Notes: a model not told the origin generated them from the sequence alone. 24,466 nt of DNA from Flavobacteriaceae bacterium (GCA_002709185.1 PAQB01000017.1:1-24466); one strand, 5' to 3'. Positions 14,329 through 22,626 are shown, counted from the first letter of the stretch. Numbers and translations: made by a program.

Positions 14329-14829
14329 TTAATTCCAATTCCAGGATTCTCCATAGCCGTCAAAAAGATCATCTTCATCATCTTGCACGCTGTATGGGTC
14401 CTCAGCTTCAAATTGTTTTTCTGGTGCTTCAGAGGGGACTTGACCACAAACAAACATCAGGTTTGGATAATCAGTACCTTGAGCTTCTTCAACAATTTCT
14501 CCCAATTCGATTAAAAATGTCCACATGTTCAAAAAATCGTAAATGTAAATGAGTTTGTTGTTGTCTTCATTGATCAGATCCTCAATAATGGTTTCGTTCA
14601 TCATCATAACATCCGAATTTCCCCCCATATCAAATAAAGCGATTTCTTGTCCTTGTTCCCATTGGTCGTTACTACTGTAAAACGAGGCCATTTCACTGCC
14701 GTCAAATCCGAAAGATTGGGTCAAAACATTGTGCAGATCTTCGAAGGTGTCTGTTTTTCTAATTTCAATATCTCTGAAAATATCTTCTTTTTGATCATGG
14801 TCCAATATGGCTCTAAATCTGTAAATCAT
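14329..14829 (-). CDS. PRiA4 ORF-3-like protein
   Basis: The 166-aa acidic protein opens with MIYRFRAILDHDQKEDIFRD, then TFEDLHNVLTQSFGFDG (27-43) and a YIYDFLNMWTFLIEL segment (94-108). This strand - first helix - W/F-rich pattern matches the PRiA4 ORF-3 family (often annotated 'IS1096 element passenger TnpR family'). The C-terminus is unusually acidic and aromatic (DDEDDLFDGYGESWNWN). There is no catalytic motif, signal peptide or membrane segment. Despite the family's plasmid/IS label there are no transposon ends here: the gene starts only 2 nt after the ctaA stop inside a housekeeping operon, so it looks like a resident chromosomal gene. Function is unknown. Confidence 0.75.
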   Translation of the reverse strand: MIYRFRAILDHDQKEDIFRDIEIRKTDTFEDLHNVLTQSFGFDGSEMASFYSSNDQWEQGQEIALFDMGGNSDVMMMNETIIEDLINEDNNKLIYIYDFLNMWTFLIELGEIVEEAQGTDYPNLMFVCGQVPSEAPEKQFEAEDPYSVQDDEDDLFDGYGESWNWN

Positions 14830-14831
14830 TT

Positions 14832-15878
14832 TTATATGTTTTTTGAAACGTTGAGTTGATATTTTTTTTGATGTAATACTTCGAGAGCAATATATATTTG
14901 AATTCCAAATAAAATAGAAGCGATTACAAGATGTATGGGCTGACTTAGAAATGGAAAATCAAAATAATACATCAATATTCCTGTGCATACTTCCAAAAGA
15001 ATACATCCCATCACAAGATTTATTTTACTAAATCCCAAGTTTAATGTTTTGTTTTTGTACCACAAGTATCCATTGAGCAAGAGCACTAAAATAGAGGTAG
15101 ATCGGTGGATGTAAAAGTTTATTTCAGGCTTTGCAAGCCAAAGATTTTTCTCATAGCCAATGAGTTTGGTTTGTTCATCTACAAATTGCCGGACTTGGGT
15201 TCCCAAAATAATTTGAATCAATGTCAAGACAAGCCCCATACCTAAAATATTGTAAAACATGGCGTGGTAAGCTTGCGGTTTGAAGGATGTTTTGGTGTTA
15301 AATATGAGGTATAAAATAAAAACTACAATGAGGAGTGCCATGACCATATGAATGGTGATTTTAAAGGGCGCTAAATTTGAATCGACGACTGTTTTTCCAA
15401 GCCATGCCTGAAAGCCCATTCCAAAGACTGTGAGTAAGGCAATAACAGTTATCAAAGGATTTTCCTTAAAGAGCCAAAAGGACAAGATGGCTAAAATTAA
15501 TATGGGAATACCTGCCAAAGCACCAATGAGTCTATTGATGTACTCAATCCAGGTGTGTATGGGGTCATATACTGCATAATCATGCACGCTATAGACTTCC
15601 CAGTTGCTGTCTTGTAGTGTTTGACTGCTTGTGAAGTTTTTCTTAGCGACCATGAATTGCTCGTGATCCATTAAAATCATCATGCCTTTTTTATAGCTGT
15701 GGTTTGGCTTAAACAACAATTGCTTCCCATTTGTTGGCGGTACATAATAGCCAAAACACTTTGGCCAATCTGGGCAGCCCATTCCGGAACCCGTCATACG
15801 GACAATTGCTCCGGCTATAATCACCAGATAAATCATGAGTAGTGCGCCCTTAGAGAGCAATCTAAAATTGTGTTTCAT
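14832..15878 (-). CDS. ctaA: Heme A synthase (COX15/CtaA family)
   Basis: An inner-membrane enzyme converting heme O to heme A for aa3-type cytochrome oxidase. The 348-aa protein has about eight transmembrane helices in two four-helix halves. The likely heme-ligand histidines are H108 and H177 in the first half and H258 and H316 in the second. The motif EYINRLIGAL (112-121) after H108 is the family signature. A Cys pair C35/C41 lies in the first external loop (GCPDWPKC), as in bacterial CtaA; no matching pair is seen in the second half. The ~55-residue loop between the first two helices is long. The start overlaps the cca stop by 4 nt, and the PRiA4-like gene follows after 2 nt. Confidence 0.94.
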   Translation of the reverse strand: MKHNFRLLSKGALLMIYLVIIAGAIVRMTGSGMGCPDWPKCFGYYVPPTNGKQLLFKPNHSYKKGMMILMDHEQFMVAKKNFTSSQTLQDSNWEVYSVHDYAVYDPIHTWIEYINRLIGALAGIPILILAILSFWLFKENPLITVIALLTVFGMGFQAWLGKTVVDSNLAPFKITIHMVMALLIVVFILYLIFNTKTSFKPQAYHAMFYNILGMGLVLTLIQIILGTQVRQFVDEQTKLIGYEKNLWLAKPEINFYIHRSTSILVLLLNGYLWYKNKTLNLGFSKINLVMGCILLEVCTGILMYYFDFPFLSQPIHLVIASILFGIQIYIALEVLHQKKYQLNVSKNI

Positions 15879-17293
15879 AACTTAGTTTTCAGCCCCAACT
15901 GCTTCCCTTTTTCAAGCATCATCTCATGTGCTGCGCTGGATTCGTTTGGGATTTGGCCTTCTAGTATGGCTTCTTTGATGAATTCTTTTATAATTCCAAT
16001 TTCGCGACATGGTTTTAATTCAAAAGCTTTCATGATATCTTCACCTGAAATTGGGGGTTGAAAATTCCGAATTTGGTCCCGTGCTTCAACTTCTAGCATT
16101 TTTTGGCGTACCATTTTAAAGTTGTTAAGGTAGATTTTAAATTTGCGGGTATTTTTGGTGGTTATGTCTGCCTCGCAAAGGGTCATCAAATCTTCAATGG
16201 AATCACCAGCATCAAACAGCAAGCGACGCACAGCTGCGTCGGTAGTGTTAGCACTTGAGATTGCGATAGGTCTAGAACTCATTAAGACCAACTTCTGAAC
16301 ATATTTCATTTTCTCATTCAGTGGCATTTTAAGACGTTTGAATAAATGATAAACCATCTTAGATCCTTTGAGTTCGTGCCCGTGAAAAGTCCACCCGACT
16401 TTTTTACTAAATTTTTTTGTGGGGGCTTTCCCAATATCATGAAGCAAGGCTGTCCAACGCAACCATAGATTGTTGGTGTTTTTAGCAATATTGTCCAAGA
16501 CTTCCAGCGTGTGGTAAAAATTATCTTTGTGACGTTGGCCTTCAACTTCATCAATTCCTTTTAACGCTGTAAGTTCAGGAATAATTAAATCCAATAATCC
16601 TGTTTTTTCAAGCAGTAAAAATCCGATAGAGGGTTTTTTGCTTTCCAATATTTTATGTAATTCTACAACAATGCGTTCTTTGCTGATAATTTGAATGCGT
16701 CTGTGGTTTTTTTGAATCGCTTCTAGCGCAGAAGGATCAATTTCAAATTCCAATTGTGTGGCGAAGCGAATAGCGCGTAACATTCTGAGCGGATCATCGC
16801 TAAATGTAAGGTTTGGATTTAAAGGCGTTACAATGCGTTTGTTTTTTAAATCTTCGATACCAGTGAAAGGATCTATAAGGGTCCCATAATCATTCGCATT
16901 TAAGCTAATGGCCAAAGCATTAATAGTAAAATCTCTTCTTTTTTGATCGTCTTCGATCGTACCTTCAAAAATTTCTGGATTGCGACTTTCTTTTTTATAG
17001 GATTCTTTGCGTGCGCCTACAAATTCCAAGTCAATGCCTTTGAAACGGAACATTGCAGTTCCATAGGTTTTAAAAATGCTGACTTTAGGTGCATTCGGTA
17101 ATGCTTTGGCAACACTTTCAGCCAATTTAATACCATTTCCAATCGCTACAACATCAATATCTTGCCCTTTATCACGGCACAAAATAAAATCACGCACATA
17201 CCCACCGACCACATAGCAGGGGGTTTCGAGTTCTGCTGCGCAAGAAGCGATGGTTTTAAAAATTGGATTTTTTAATGCCTGCTCAAAATGCAT
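15875..17293 (-). CDS. cca: CCA tRNA nucleotidyltransferase with HD domain
   Basis: Adds or repairs the 3' CCA end of tRNAs. The 472-aa protein is a class II nucleotidyltransferase: GGYVRD (30-35) with the catalytic DID carboxylates (45-47), RRDFTINALA (119-128), and DDPLRMLRAIRFA (166-178) with the nucleotide-selecting residues. A C-terminal HD domain carries RHKDNFYHT (254-262) and LLHDIGKAP (283-291), as in the HD-containing type. PolyA polymerase is the alternative within the family, but the HD arrangement and the single copy here favour CCA addition. It follows tsaC by 26 nt and overlaps ctaA by 4 nt, so it sits inside the operon. Confidence 0.92.
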   Translation of the reverse strand: MHFEQALKNPIFKTIASCAAELETPCYVVGGYVRDFILCRDKGQDIDVVAIGNGIKLAESVAKALPNAPKVSIFKTYGTAMFRFKGIDLEFVGARKESYKKESRNPEIFEGTIEDDQKRRDFTINALAISLNANDYGTLIDPFTGIEDLKNKRIVTPLNPNLTFSDDPLRMLRAIRFATQLEFEIDPSALEAIQKNHRRIQIISKERIVVELHKILESKKPSIGFLLLEKTGLLDLIIPELTALKGIDEVEGQRHKDNFYHTLEVLDNIAKNTNNLWLRWTALLHDIGKAPTKKFSKKVGWTFHGHELKGSKMVYHLFKRLKMPLNEKMKYVQKLVLMSSRPIAISSANTTDAAVRRLLFDAGDSIEDLMTLCEADITTKNTRKFKIYLNNFKMVRQKMLEVEARDQIRNFQPPISGEDIMKAFELKPCREIGIIKEFIKEAILEGQIPNESSAAHEMMLEKGKQLGLKTKL

Positions 17294-17319
17294 GATATAA
17301 AATGTTTAATGTTGGCTTA

Positions 17320-17883
17320 CTAAGGCCTAATAACCTTGACTTCCCCATTATGACTCAGTTTGATAATCGAGGAGGGTTTTGCCGAAGTATTTTCACCTTT
17401 CAAATTTACGACATAGTCTACACCTTTTAAAATATCAGTTTCGATTTCTTTGTAAGTTTTTGGGGTTGGACGTCCAGAAATATTGGCGGAGGTTGAAACA
17501 ATAGGTTTTTTAAATCGCTTGAGCAATTCACCGCAAAATCCAGTTTGTACCATTCTAATGGCTAAGCTGTTGTCTGTTGCTATTAAATTTTCTGAAACAC
17601 GAAGGGGGCGATCATAGACGATGGTGGTGGGGGTGGTGGCGTATTTTAATATTGTGTAGGCTGTTTCTGGCACGTCTTCAATGTATTGATTGAGCATTTG
17701 AATTGAATTGACCAAACAAATCATGGTTTTTGAGTCCGCTCTTTGTTTGAGTTGGTAAATTTTTTCAACGGCTTCAAAGTTGGTCGCATCACACCCAATA
17801 CCCCAAACGGTATCCGTTGGGTAGAGAATGGTGTTGCCGCGCCTTAGCATTTTAATTGTATTGTCAATTTCAACAATGTTCAT
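17320..17883 (-). CDS. tsaC: L-threonylcarbamoyladenylate synthase (TsaC/YrdC family)
   Basis: Makes threonylcarbamoyl-AMP from threonine, bicarbonate and ATP for the t6A37 modification of tRNAs reading ANN codons. The 187-aa protein has YPTDTVWGIGCDA (21-33), KQRADSKTM (46-54) and STSANISG (130-137), the substrate-pocket motifs of the family. Its length fits the short TsaC/YrdC form, without the extra C-terminal Sua5 domain. The N-terminal position and the -7 box upstream suggest it is the first gene of the six-gene run. Pairing with cca places two tRNA-maturation enzymes together. Confidence 0.94.
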   Translation of the reverse strand: MNIVEIDNTIKMLRRGNTILYPTDTVWGIGCDATNFEAVEKIYQLKQRADSKTMICLVNSIQMLNQYIEDVPETAYTILKYATTPTTIVYDRPLRVSENLIATDNSLAIRMVQTGFCGELLKRFKKPIVSTSANISGRPTPKTYKEIETDILKGVDYVVNLKGENTSAKPSSIIKLSHNGEVKVIRP

Positions 17884-17918
17884 GTCCTAACTACTTTAAA
17901 GTCCCTGTAATACACTGT

Positions 17919-17926
17919 CAAAGTTA
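17919..17926 (-). promoter_or_regulatory. -7 box of the tsaC-cca-ctaA operon
   Basis: TAACTTTG matches TAnnTTTG, with a predicted leader of ~33 nt to the tsaC ATG. The -33 element is poor (CTG, 17-nt spacer). It is the only good candidate between the GT2 stop and tsaC, and no other good box is evident in the later short gaps of the run. Confidence 0.5.
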
Positions 17927-17976
17927 CGTTATTTTTAAAAATACAGAGTCAGAAAAAAGTCATTTGATTCTTTAAA

Positions 17977-18750
17977 TCACAAACTGCTTTCTTGCCAGTG
18001 TTTCCTTAATTTATGATATTTTAAATAAGTCCCAATGAAGGTTTGCTTGCAGATGCGCCACCCACTTTTACCGTCCATAAATCCAAACCTTAAAAAATAA
18101 GCTTTAAAAAAGGCCCATGTTGGTCTAAAATAAACCTTGAACAATGATGATTTTATTCCAATGTCGTAATAGGCTTTGGCAGAAATGGTGGCAAATGAAA
18201 TCACTTTTTTTTTATGCTCATCATAATCTCTGTAAACCCAATGTAAAATATCTCCTTTAAGTTTACCACTTTTAGAATGGTGATCCAGTTTGAAGCAATC
18301 GTGTGGATTAATTCCTTTCCATCGGCCCTTATTTTTTTTAAAAAGCCGTAATTTTTTATCGGGATACCAGTCGGAATGATGAATCCATTTGCCACAATAA
18401 TTATTAAGCCTGTTACAATAATAACCATCATAAACCCAGTTTTTTTTCAAATCATGAATGGAATGCTTTAGCGTTTCTGAAAGGGCCTCATCTCCGTCCA
18501 GTGACAAAATGTAATTGTAATTTGCTTTTGAAACTGCAAAGTTTTTTTGCTCTTTATAGCCTAAAAACTTTTGCTCAATGAATTGAACTTTATACTTTTC
18601 GCATATGGCCTGAGTCCCATCAGTTGAGTAAGAATCTACAACAATAATTTCATCAACTAAATCGACGATAGAAGCAAGACACTTTTCTAGATGTTCTTCT
18701 TCGTTATATGTTATTATAACGGCCGATATTTTAATGTGATTATGATTCAA
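17977..18750 (-). CDS. Family 2 glycosyltransferase, WaaE/KdtX-like
   Basis: A 257-aa GT-A-fold glycosyltransferase. AVIITYNEEEHLEKCL (10-25), EIIVVDSYSTDGT (34-46) and the DxD-like LSLDGDE (82-88) are the nucleotide-sugar site. The middle (GYYCNRLNNYCGKWI, and then a HSDWYPDKKLRLF segment) resembles WaaE-type enzymes that add glucose to the LPS inner core. There is no transmembrane helix. The start is TTG at 18750: an in-frame stop lies just two codons upstream and no ATG is near. It lies 45 nt after the second GT2 gene with no promoter between, so it ends a three-glycosyltransferase run. Acceptor and sugar are not known. Confidence 0.87.
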   Translation of the reverse strand: MNHNHIKISAVIITYNEEEHLEKCLASIVDLVDEIIVVDSYSTDGTQAICEKYKVQFIEQKFLGYKEQKNFAVSKANYNYILSLDGDEALSETLKHSIHDLKKNWVYDGYYCNRLNNYCGKWIHHSDWYPDKKLRLFKKNKGRWKGINPHDCFKLDHHSKSGKLKGDILHWVYRDYDEHKKKVISFATISAKAYYDIGIKSSLFKVYFRPTWAFFKAYFLRFGFMDGKSGWRICKQTFIGTYLKYHKLRKHWQESSL

Positions 18751-18795
18751 TTTTCAATTTGTATAGGTTATTTTTAACTATTTTAGAAATATTGT

Positions 18796-19731
18796 TTATG
18801 ATTCGTTATAATTTTTTTGTTGATGTTTTAAAGATTTTGCCATTGGTGCCCGCAGTAAAAAAATATAAAATAATGGCCAGTATTTTGGTTTTATCAATGC
18901 AGTGAAAAAATATCGAATGCCAAAGTGAACGATTAAAACTGTCTTTGAAAACCACCCATAGTGCTTTTCAATATAATATAACAGTGATAATTTTTGTTCA
19001 ATCTTTAAATCTATTCCTTTTTTTGTACTCCCTCCTTTATAATGAATGTATTCTAGATGTGGAATTATATAGGTTTTTTTGTTGTACTCTTTGAGCAACT
19101 GCCTGCTGACATCACTTTCTTCATAATATAAAAATAAATTTGTGTCAAAGCCTCCGATTTTATTAAAATACTCGGCATCACAAAACATAAAAGCCCCTTG
19201 AACATAATGAACAGCTGTAGGTTTTCTAAACCTTTTTTTTCGATTTAAATAAGTGCTGGGAAACAATGCTTCCAGAATTGGACGCCTCAATATTTCTCTT
19301 TGAGGTGAAGAGAAGTGATCAATAGTAACCCTGAATTTTTTGTTTTCGTCAAGCATTTGTGGAGATGCAATCCCAGCATTTGGGGTTAATTCCATAAAGC
19401 TTTTGAGTTCTAACAATGTGTTGATGCTTCGCATCAAAGTGTCATTGTTTATAAAGGCATAATAAGTTGGTTTATTGGCTTTTTTAACGCCCAACATATT
19501 ACCGCCACCAAAACCAATATTCATATGACTTCGGATGAGTTTTACAAGAGATGTGTCAAATATAGAGAGTTCTTTTTCCAATATTTTGTAGTCCTCAAGC
19601 GTTGAGGCATTGTCAACAACAATTATCTCATAAACAATTGTATTTTCAGTATTTTCAATAATAGATTTGACACATGGAATTGTGTAATGTGAAGAATTAT
19701 AATTTATTAAAATACAGCTTACATCAATCAT
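18796..19731 (-). CDS. Family 2 glycosyltransferase, rhamnosyltransferase-like
   Basis: The protein is 311 aa from the ATG at 19731. SCILINYNSSHYT (5-17), YEIIVVDNAST (34-44), NIGFGGGNMLG (71-81) and INND (94-97) form the GT-A nucleotide-sugar site, and GAFMF (179-183) with GGFDTNLFLYYEESD (193-207) is the acceptor/catalytic region shared by rhamnosyl-type GT2 enzymes. A longer frame begins at ATG 19746, but 19731 gives the family's usual N-terminus and makes a 4-nt ATGA overlap with the GT4 stop, implying translational coupling. The hydrophobic basic tail (RYFFTALIKPKYWPLFYIF) may associate with the membrane. Sugar specificity cannot be read from sequence. Confidence 0.87.
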   Translation of the reverse strand: MIDVSCILINYNSSHYTIPCVKSIIENTENTIVYEIIVVDNASTLEDYKILEKELSIFDTSLVKLIRSHMNIGFGGGNMLGVKKANKPTYYAFINNDTLMRSINTLLELKSFMELTPNAGIASPQMLDENKKFRVTIDHFSSPQREILRRPILEALFPSTYLNRKKRFRKPTAVHYVQGAFMFCDAEYFNKIGGFDTNLFLYYEESDVSRQLLKEYNKKTYIIPHLEYIHYKGGSTKKGIDLKIEQKLSLLYYIEKHYGWFSKTVLIVHFGIRYFFTALIKPKYWPLFYIFLLRAPMAKSLKHQQKNYNES

Positions 19732-20774
19732 AGTATTGCTTTCCATTTTTCTGAAATTTTATTGATTGTGTACTCAGATGCAGTTTTTTTACAGTTTTCA
19801 ACTTTTTTTTGATTATTTGGATTAGTCATTATAATATTTTTAAGGGCTGCACTCATCCCCCCCTCATCACAAAGGTAACCGGTTTCTAATGAAATAATTT
19901 CTTTGGGTCCACTGTGATTTGTTGCAATGGGAATTAATCCTTGGGACATCCCTTCAATAATTGCCATTCCAAAAAGCTCCTCCCATTTAGAAGTTTTTAT
20001 AGAATTCATGATGAGGTATTGAAAAGACGCGATTACTTTTTGTAGTTCTTTTTTATTTCTCAAATAAGGCAGTAGCGCTATGTTTTTATATTCTTTTGAA
20101 ACTTTTCTTATTTTTTCTGTTTCTTTTCCATCTCCAATAAAAGTAATTGTTGCCTTTTGATGTTCTTTGAAAAATGCAAGCAGTTCATCAATGCCTTTTT
20201 GTCGAACCAGTCTTCCATAGTAAACAAAACTATTTTTTGTTTTTTGCGTTGAATTTTGCTTTGAGAATGCTGAATCTATACTGTGAAACACCACACTGAT
20301 TGATTTTTCTGAAACCCTGTAGTTTGATAGAATGGCTTGTTTTGAAACATTTGTGACTGCAAAAATATGTTTGACTTTTTTTTCCAGAAAAAACTTCCAT
20401 ATTCTTAATATTTTTTGACTTTTTATTTTTTTAGGTTGAAAACTTTTGTCCCAACAGGTCCATGAAGTGTGATAGTAGACTGAGTGCGTTTTTAAAAAAA
20501 ATAAAAGGACCGCTAATTTTATATCATAAGGGGCAATGCCTAAAACTACTTTTTTGTTTTTTGAAAATAATAGGGAAATAAAAAAAAGTAAATTAATAAC
20601 TTGCTTTTTTGCCAAGCCTAATTTCCCTTTTGCAATGCTTCTAAATAATTTACTAAATATTGAAAACTCTCTGTACTCTAGGGCAATATGATTTTTGTGC
20701 AGTAAATATTTTAAACCCAGGTGGTGGCTGTATACGCCGTTTTTATGAATAACATAAACAGTCTCCTTAATCAT
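19728..20774 (-). CDS. Family 4 glycosyltransferase
   Basis: The protein has 348 aa from the ATG at 20774. The C-terminal Rossmann half carries YYGRLVRQKGIDELL (185-199), TFIGDG (211-216), and the EX7E catalytic pair E266/E274 in ELFGMAIIEGMSQGLIPIA, ending in HSGPKEII: a typical GT-B retaining GT4. The N-terminal half is diverged and rich in FL/LF and lysine. A longer frame reaches 20822, adding 16 residues that do not resemble the family start; a -7 box at 20780-20787 lies inside that extension, so the ATG at 20774 is preferred. It is the first gene of the minus-strand run and is divergent from the LPS-kinase gene. Confidence 0.85.
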   Translation of the reverse strand: MIKETVYVIHKNGVYSHHLGLKYLLHKNHIALEYREFSIFSKLFRSIAKGKLGLAKKQVINLLFFISLLFSKNKKVVLGIAPYDIKLAVLLFFLKTHSVYYHTSWTCWDKSFQPKKIKSQKILRIWKFFLEKKVKHIFAVTNVSKQAILSNYRVSEKSISVVFHSIDSAFSKQNSTQKTKNSFVYYGRLVRQKGIDELLAFFKEHQKATITFIGDGKETEKIRKVSKEYKNIALLPYLRNKKELQKVIASFQYLIMNSIKTSKWEELFGMAIIEGMSQGLIPIATNHSGPKEIISLETGYLCDEGGMSAALKNIIMTNPNNQKKVENCKKTASEYTINKISEKWKAIL

Positions 20775-20779
20775 AAATT

Positions 20780-20787
20780 CAAAAATA
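20780..20787 (-). promoter_or_regulatory. Candidate -7 box of the GT4-GT2-GT2 operon
   Basis: TATTTTTG matches TAnnTTTG and ends 5 nt before the preferred GT4 ATG at 20774. No TTG lies at the right distance upstream, and the region is A/T-rich, so support is moderate. Confidence 0.35.
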
Positions 20788-20873
20788 ATTAAATTACAAA
20801 GATTTAAGAAATCCTTAAACAAAATAAAGCAGTTATTTTAGCTCTGTTCTCTATAATTATTGCTTTTGTTTAG

Positions 20874-20881
20874 TATTTTTG
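20874..20881 (+). promoter_or_regulatory. -7 box of the LPS-kinase gene
   Basis: TATTTTTG matches TAnnTTTG, with transcription expected near 20884. It overlaps a TTG at 20879 that would otherwise extend the frame by 7 codons, and so decides for the ATG at 20900. No good -33 element is seen. Confidence 0.45.
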
Positions 20882-20899
20882 ATAAAAATTTTACTTCCA

Positions 20900-21652
20900 A
20901 TGAAATTTGAGTTTAACGCAGCTTATAAAAATGACAAATCACCCCTCACAAAGTTGGTAATTGGTTTTGATGCTATCGTTGACCCCAATTCATCAGGCGA
21001 CAGAAATCAAATTAAAACCACTTTGTTAAATGGCAATGGTCTATGTATCAAGGCTTTTAAAAAACCAAATTTAATTAATAGAATTGCTTATACTTTTTTT
21101 AGAAAAAGCAAGGCCCAGCGCTCTTTTGAATTTGCCAATCGCCTCTTAAAGTTGGGGATTTTAACCCCAATGCCTATTGCTTATTTTGAATTTAAAACCA
21201 ACGGTTTAATTGACAAGACTTTTTATATTTCCGAACAATTGGATTGCGATCTTACTTACAGAGAACTAACGACCAACTTTAATTATCCAGATTACGATAA
21301 TATATTAAGAGCATTTACACGATTTACACATGATTTACATGAGAATAATATTTTATTTTTAGACCATTCGCCAGGAAATACACTCATCAAAAAAAATAAT
21401 GATACCTATGATTTTTATCTGGTTGATTTAAACAGAATGGAGTTTAGAAATTTAACATTCCACGAGCGTATTTCTAATTTTAAACGACTTACCGTTCACG
21501 CCTCAATGATTGCCACAATGAGTGATGAAATGGCTAAAATTAGCCCACACAATTACCAAGAAATTTATACTAAAATGTGGACTGAAACCCAAAAGTTTCA
21601 AAACAATTTCAGAAGACGGCGCCACTTGAAATCTAAATTTAAGTTTTGGTAA
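20900..21652 (+). CDS. Lipopolysaccharide kinase, Kdo/InaA (WaaP-like) family
   Basis: The 250-aa protein has a small kinase-like fold. LCIKAFKKP (48-56) has the expected ATP-binding lysine (K51). HENNILFLDHSPGNTLI (147-163) is the catalytic loop with D155 and N160. YLVDLNRMEF (173-182) replaces the DFG motif with DLN. These match the Kdo-kinase/InaA group, which phosphorylates sugars of the LPS inner core. The C-terminus is very basic (RRRRHLKSKFKF), consistent with membrane-surface binding. The ATG at 20900 is chosen over an upstream TTG that overlaps the -7 box. It stands divergent from the GT4 run and upstream of another GT2, so an LPS-core role fits the context. The exact sugar is not known. 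Confidence 0.85.
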   Translation: MKFEFNAAYKNDKSPLTKLVIGFDAIVDPNSSGDRNQIKTTLLNGNGLCIKAFKKPNLINRIAYTFFRKSKAQRSFEFANRLLKLGILTPMPIAYFEFKTNGLIDKTFYISEQLDCDLTYRELTTNFNYPDYDNILRAFTRFTHDLHENNILFLDHSPGNTLIKKNNDTYDFYLVDLNRMEFRNLTFHERISNFKRLTVHASMIATMSDEMAKISPHNYQEIYTKMWTETQKFQNNFRRRRHLKSKFKFW

Positions 21653-21760
21653 AAACAGCAGTAATACAAGTGGTTTTGATTGCTCTAACGATATAATTTC
21701 ATACATCAAAATTACCTGCATCATAAACAATTAAATGCATTAACGGCTTTGGTAAGCATT

Positions 21761-21793
21761 TTTGAAAGAGCTATTTTAAAAAGACTATTTTTG
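21761..21793 (+). promoter_or_regulatory. Promoter of the third GT2 gene, abutting its ATG
   Basis: TTTG (21761-21764), a 21-nt spacer, then TATTTTTG (21786-21793). Five bases (TTACA) separate it from the ATG at 21799, so the transcript should be almost leaderless. Confidence 0.65.
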
Positions 21794-21798
21794 TTACA

Positions 21799-22626
21799 AT
21801 GAATACACTTGATATTTCAGTTGTCATAAGCACCTATAACCATCCGGAATGGTTACAGAAAGTACTTTGGAGTTTTAAATACCAAACCTTTCAAAATTTT
21901 GAGATCGTCATTGCTGATGATGGCTCTGAGACGGAAACAAAAAAATGTATTGACGCGTTTGCTAAAGCAGTTTCATTTCCAATAAAACATGTCTGGCATC
22001 CAGACAATGGTTTTCAGAAAACTAAAATCTTGAACAAGGCACTGTTACAGTGTGATGCCAATTATATATTATTTACAGATGGTGACTGTATAGCGAGAGC
22101 AGATTTTTTACAAACACATATAAACCACAGGCAAACAGGATATTTTTTATCTGGGGGTTATTTTAAACTGCCAATGAATATTTCAAAAGCGATTGGCAAA
22201 GCTGATATAGAGCAGCAAAAATGTTTTGATATTAATTGGTTAAAAGTTCGAGGTTTAAAATCATCTTTCAAAAATAACAAGATCAAAGTTTTAGGAAATA
22301 TTGCCAAATTTCTAAATAAATTCACCCCTACCAATGCCACTTGGAATGGTCACAATTCTTCAGCTTGGAAAGAAGACATTTTAGCTGTCAATGGCTTCGA
22401 TGAACGCATGCAATATGGTGGAGAAGATCGTGAGCTGGGAGAACGCATGTTCAATAACGGAATCAAATCAAAGCAAATTCGATACAGTGCTATTTGCCTG
22501 CATTTAGACCATGCTCGTGGTTATGTAAAACCAGAAATGATTCAGACAAACAGGGCTATTAGAAACAATACCAAAACCAAGCGTATCATTAAAACCCCTT
22601 TTGGCATTGAGAAAGATAGTTTATAG
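21799..22626 (+). CDS. Family 2 glycosyltransferase with galactosyltransferase-like C-terminal part
   Basis: The 275-aa protein starts with SVVISTYNHPEWL (7-19), FEIVIADDGS (34-43) and the metal-binding LFTDGDC (91-97), typical of GT2. The C-terminal part has NGHNSSAW (183-190), GGEDRELGERM (207-217) and a histidine pair around H235/H238, as in the GT7-C-like region found in GT2 enzymes that build LPS or capsule. It has its own promoter, 146 bases after the LPS-kinase gene on the same strand, and converges with the GT9 gene after only 23 bases, with no obvious terminator between. Sugar and acceptor are unknown. Confidence 0.87.
   Translation: MNTLDISVVISTYNHPEWLQKVLWSFKYQTFQNFEIVIADDGSETETKKCIDAFAKAVSFPIKHVWHPDNGFQKTKILNKALLQCDANYILFTDGDCIARADFLQTHINHRQTGYFLSGGYFKLPMNISKAIGKADIEQQKCFDINWLKVRGLKSSFKNNKIKVLGNIAKFLNKFTPTNATWNGHNSSAWKEDILAVNGFDERMQYGGEDRELGERMFNNGIKSKQIRYSAICLHLDHARGYVKPEMIQTNRAIRNNTKTKRIIKTPFGIEKDSL

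Noticed and set aside
14329..14829. PRiA4-like gene as evidence of an insertion sequence or plasmid remnant
   Set aside because: No transposase, terminal inverted repeats or target duplication nearby; the gene is tightly packed in an operon.
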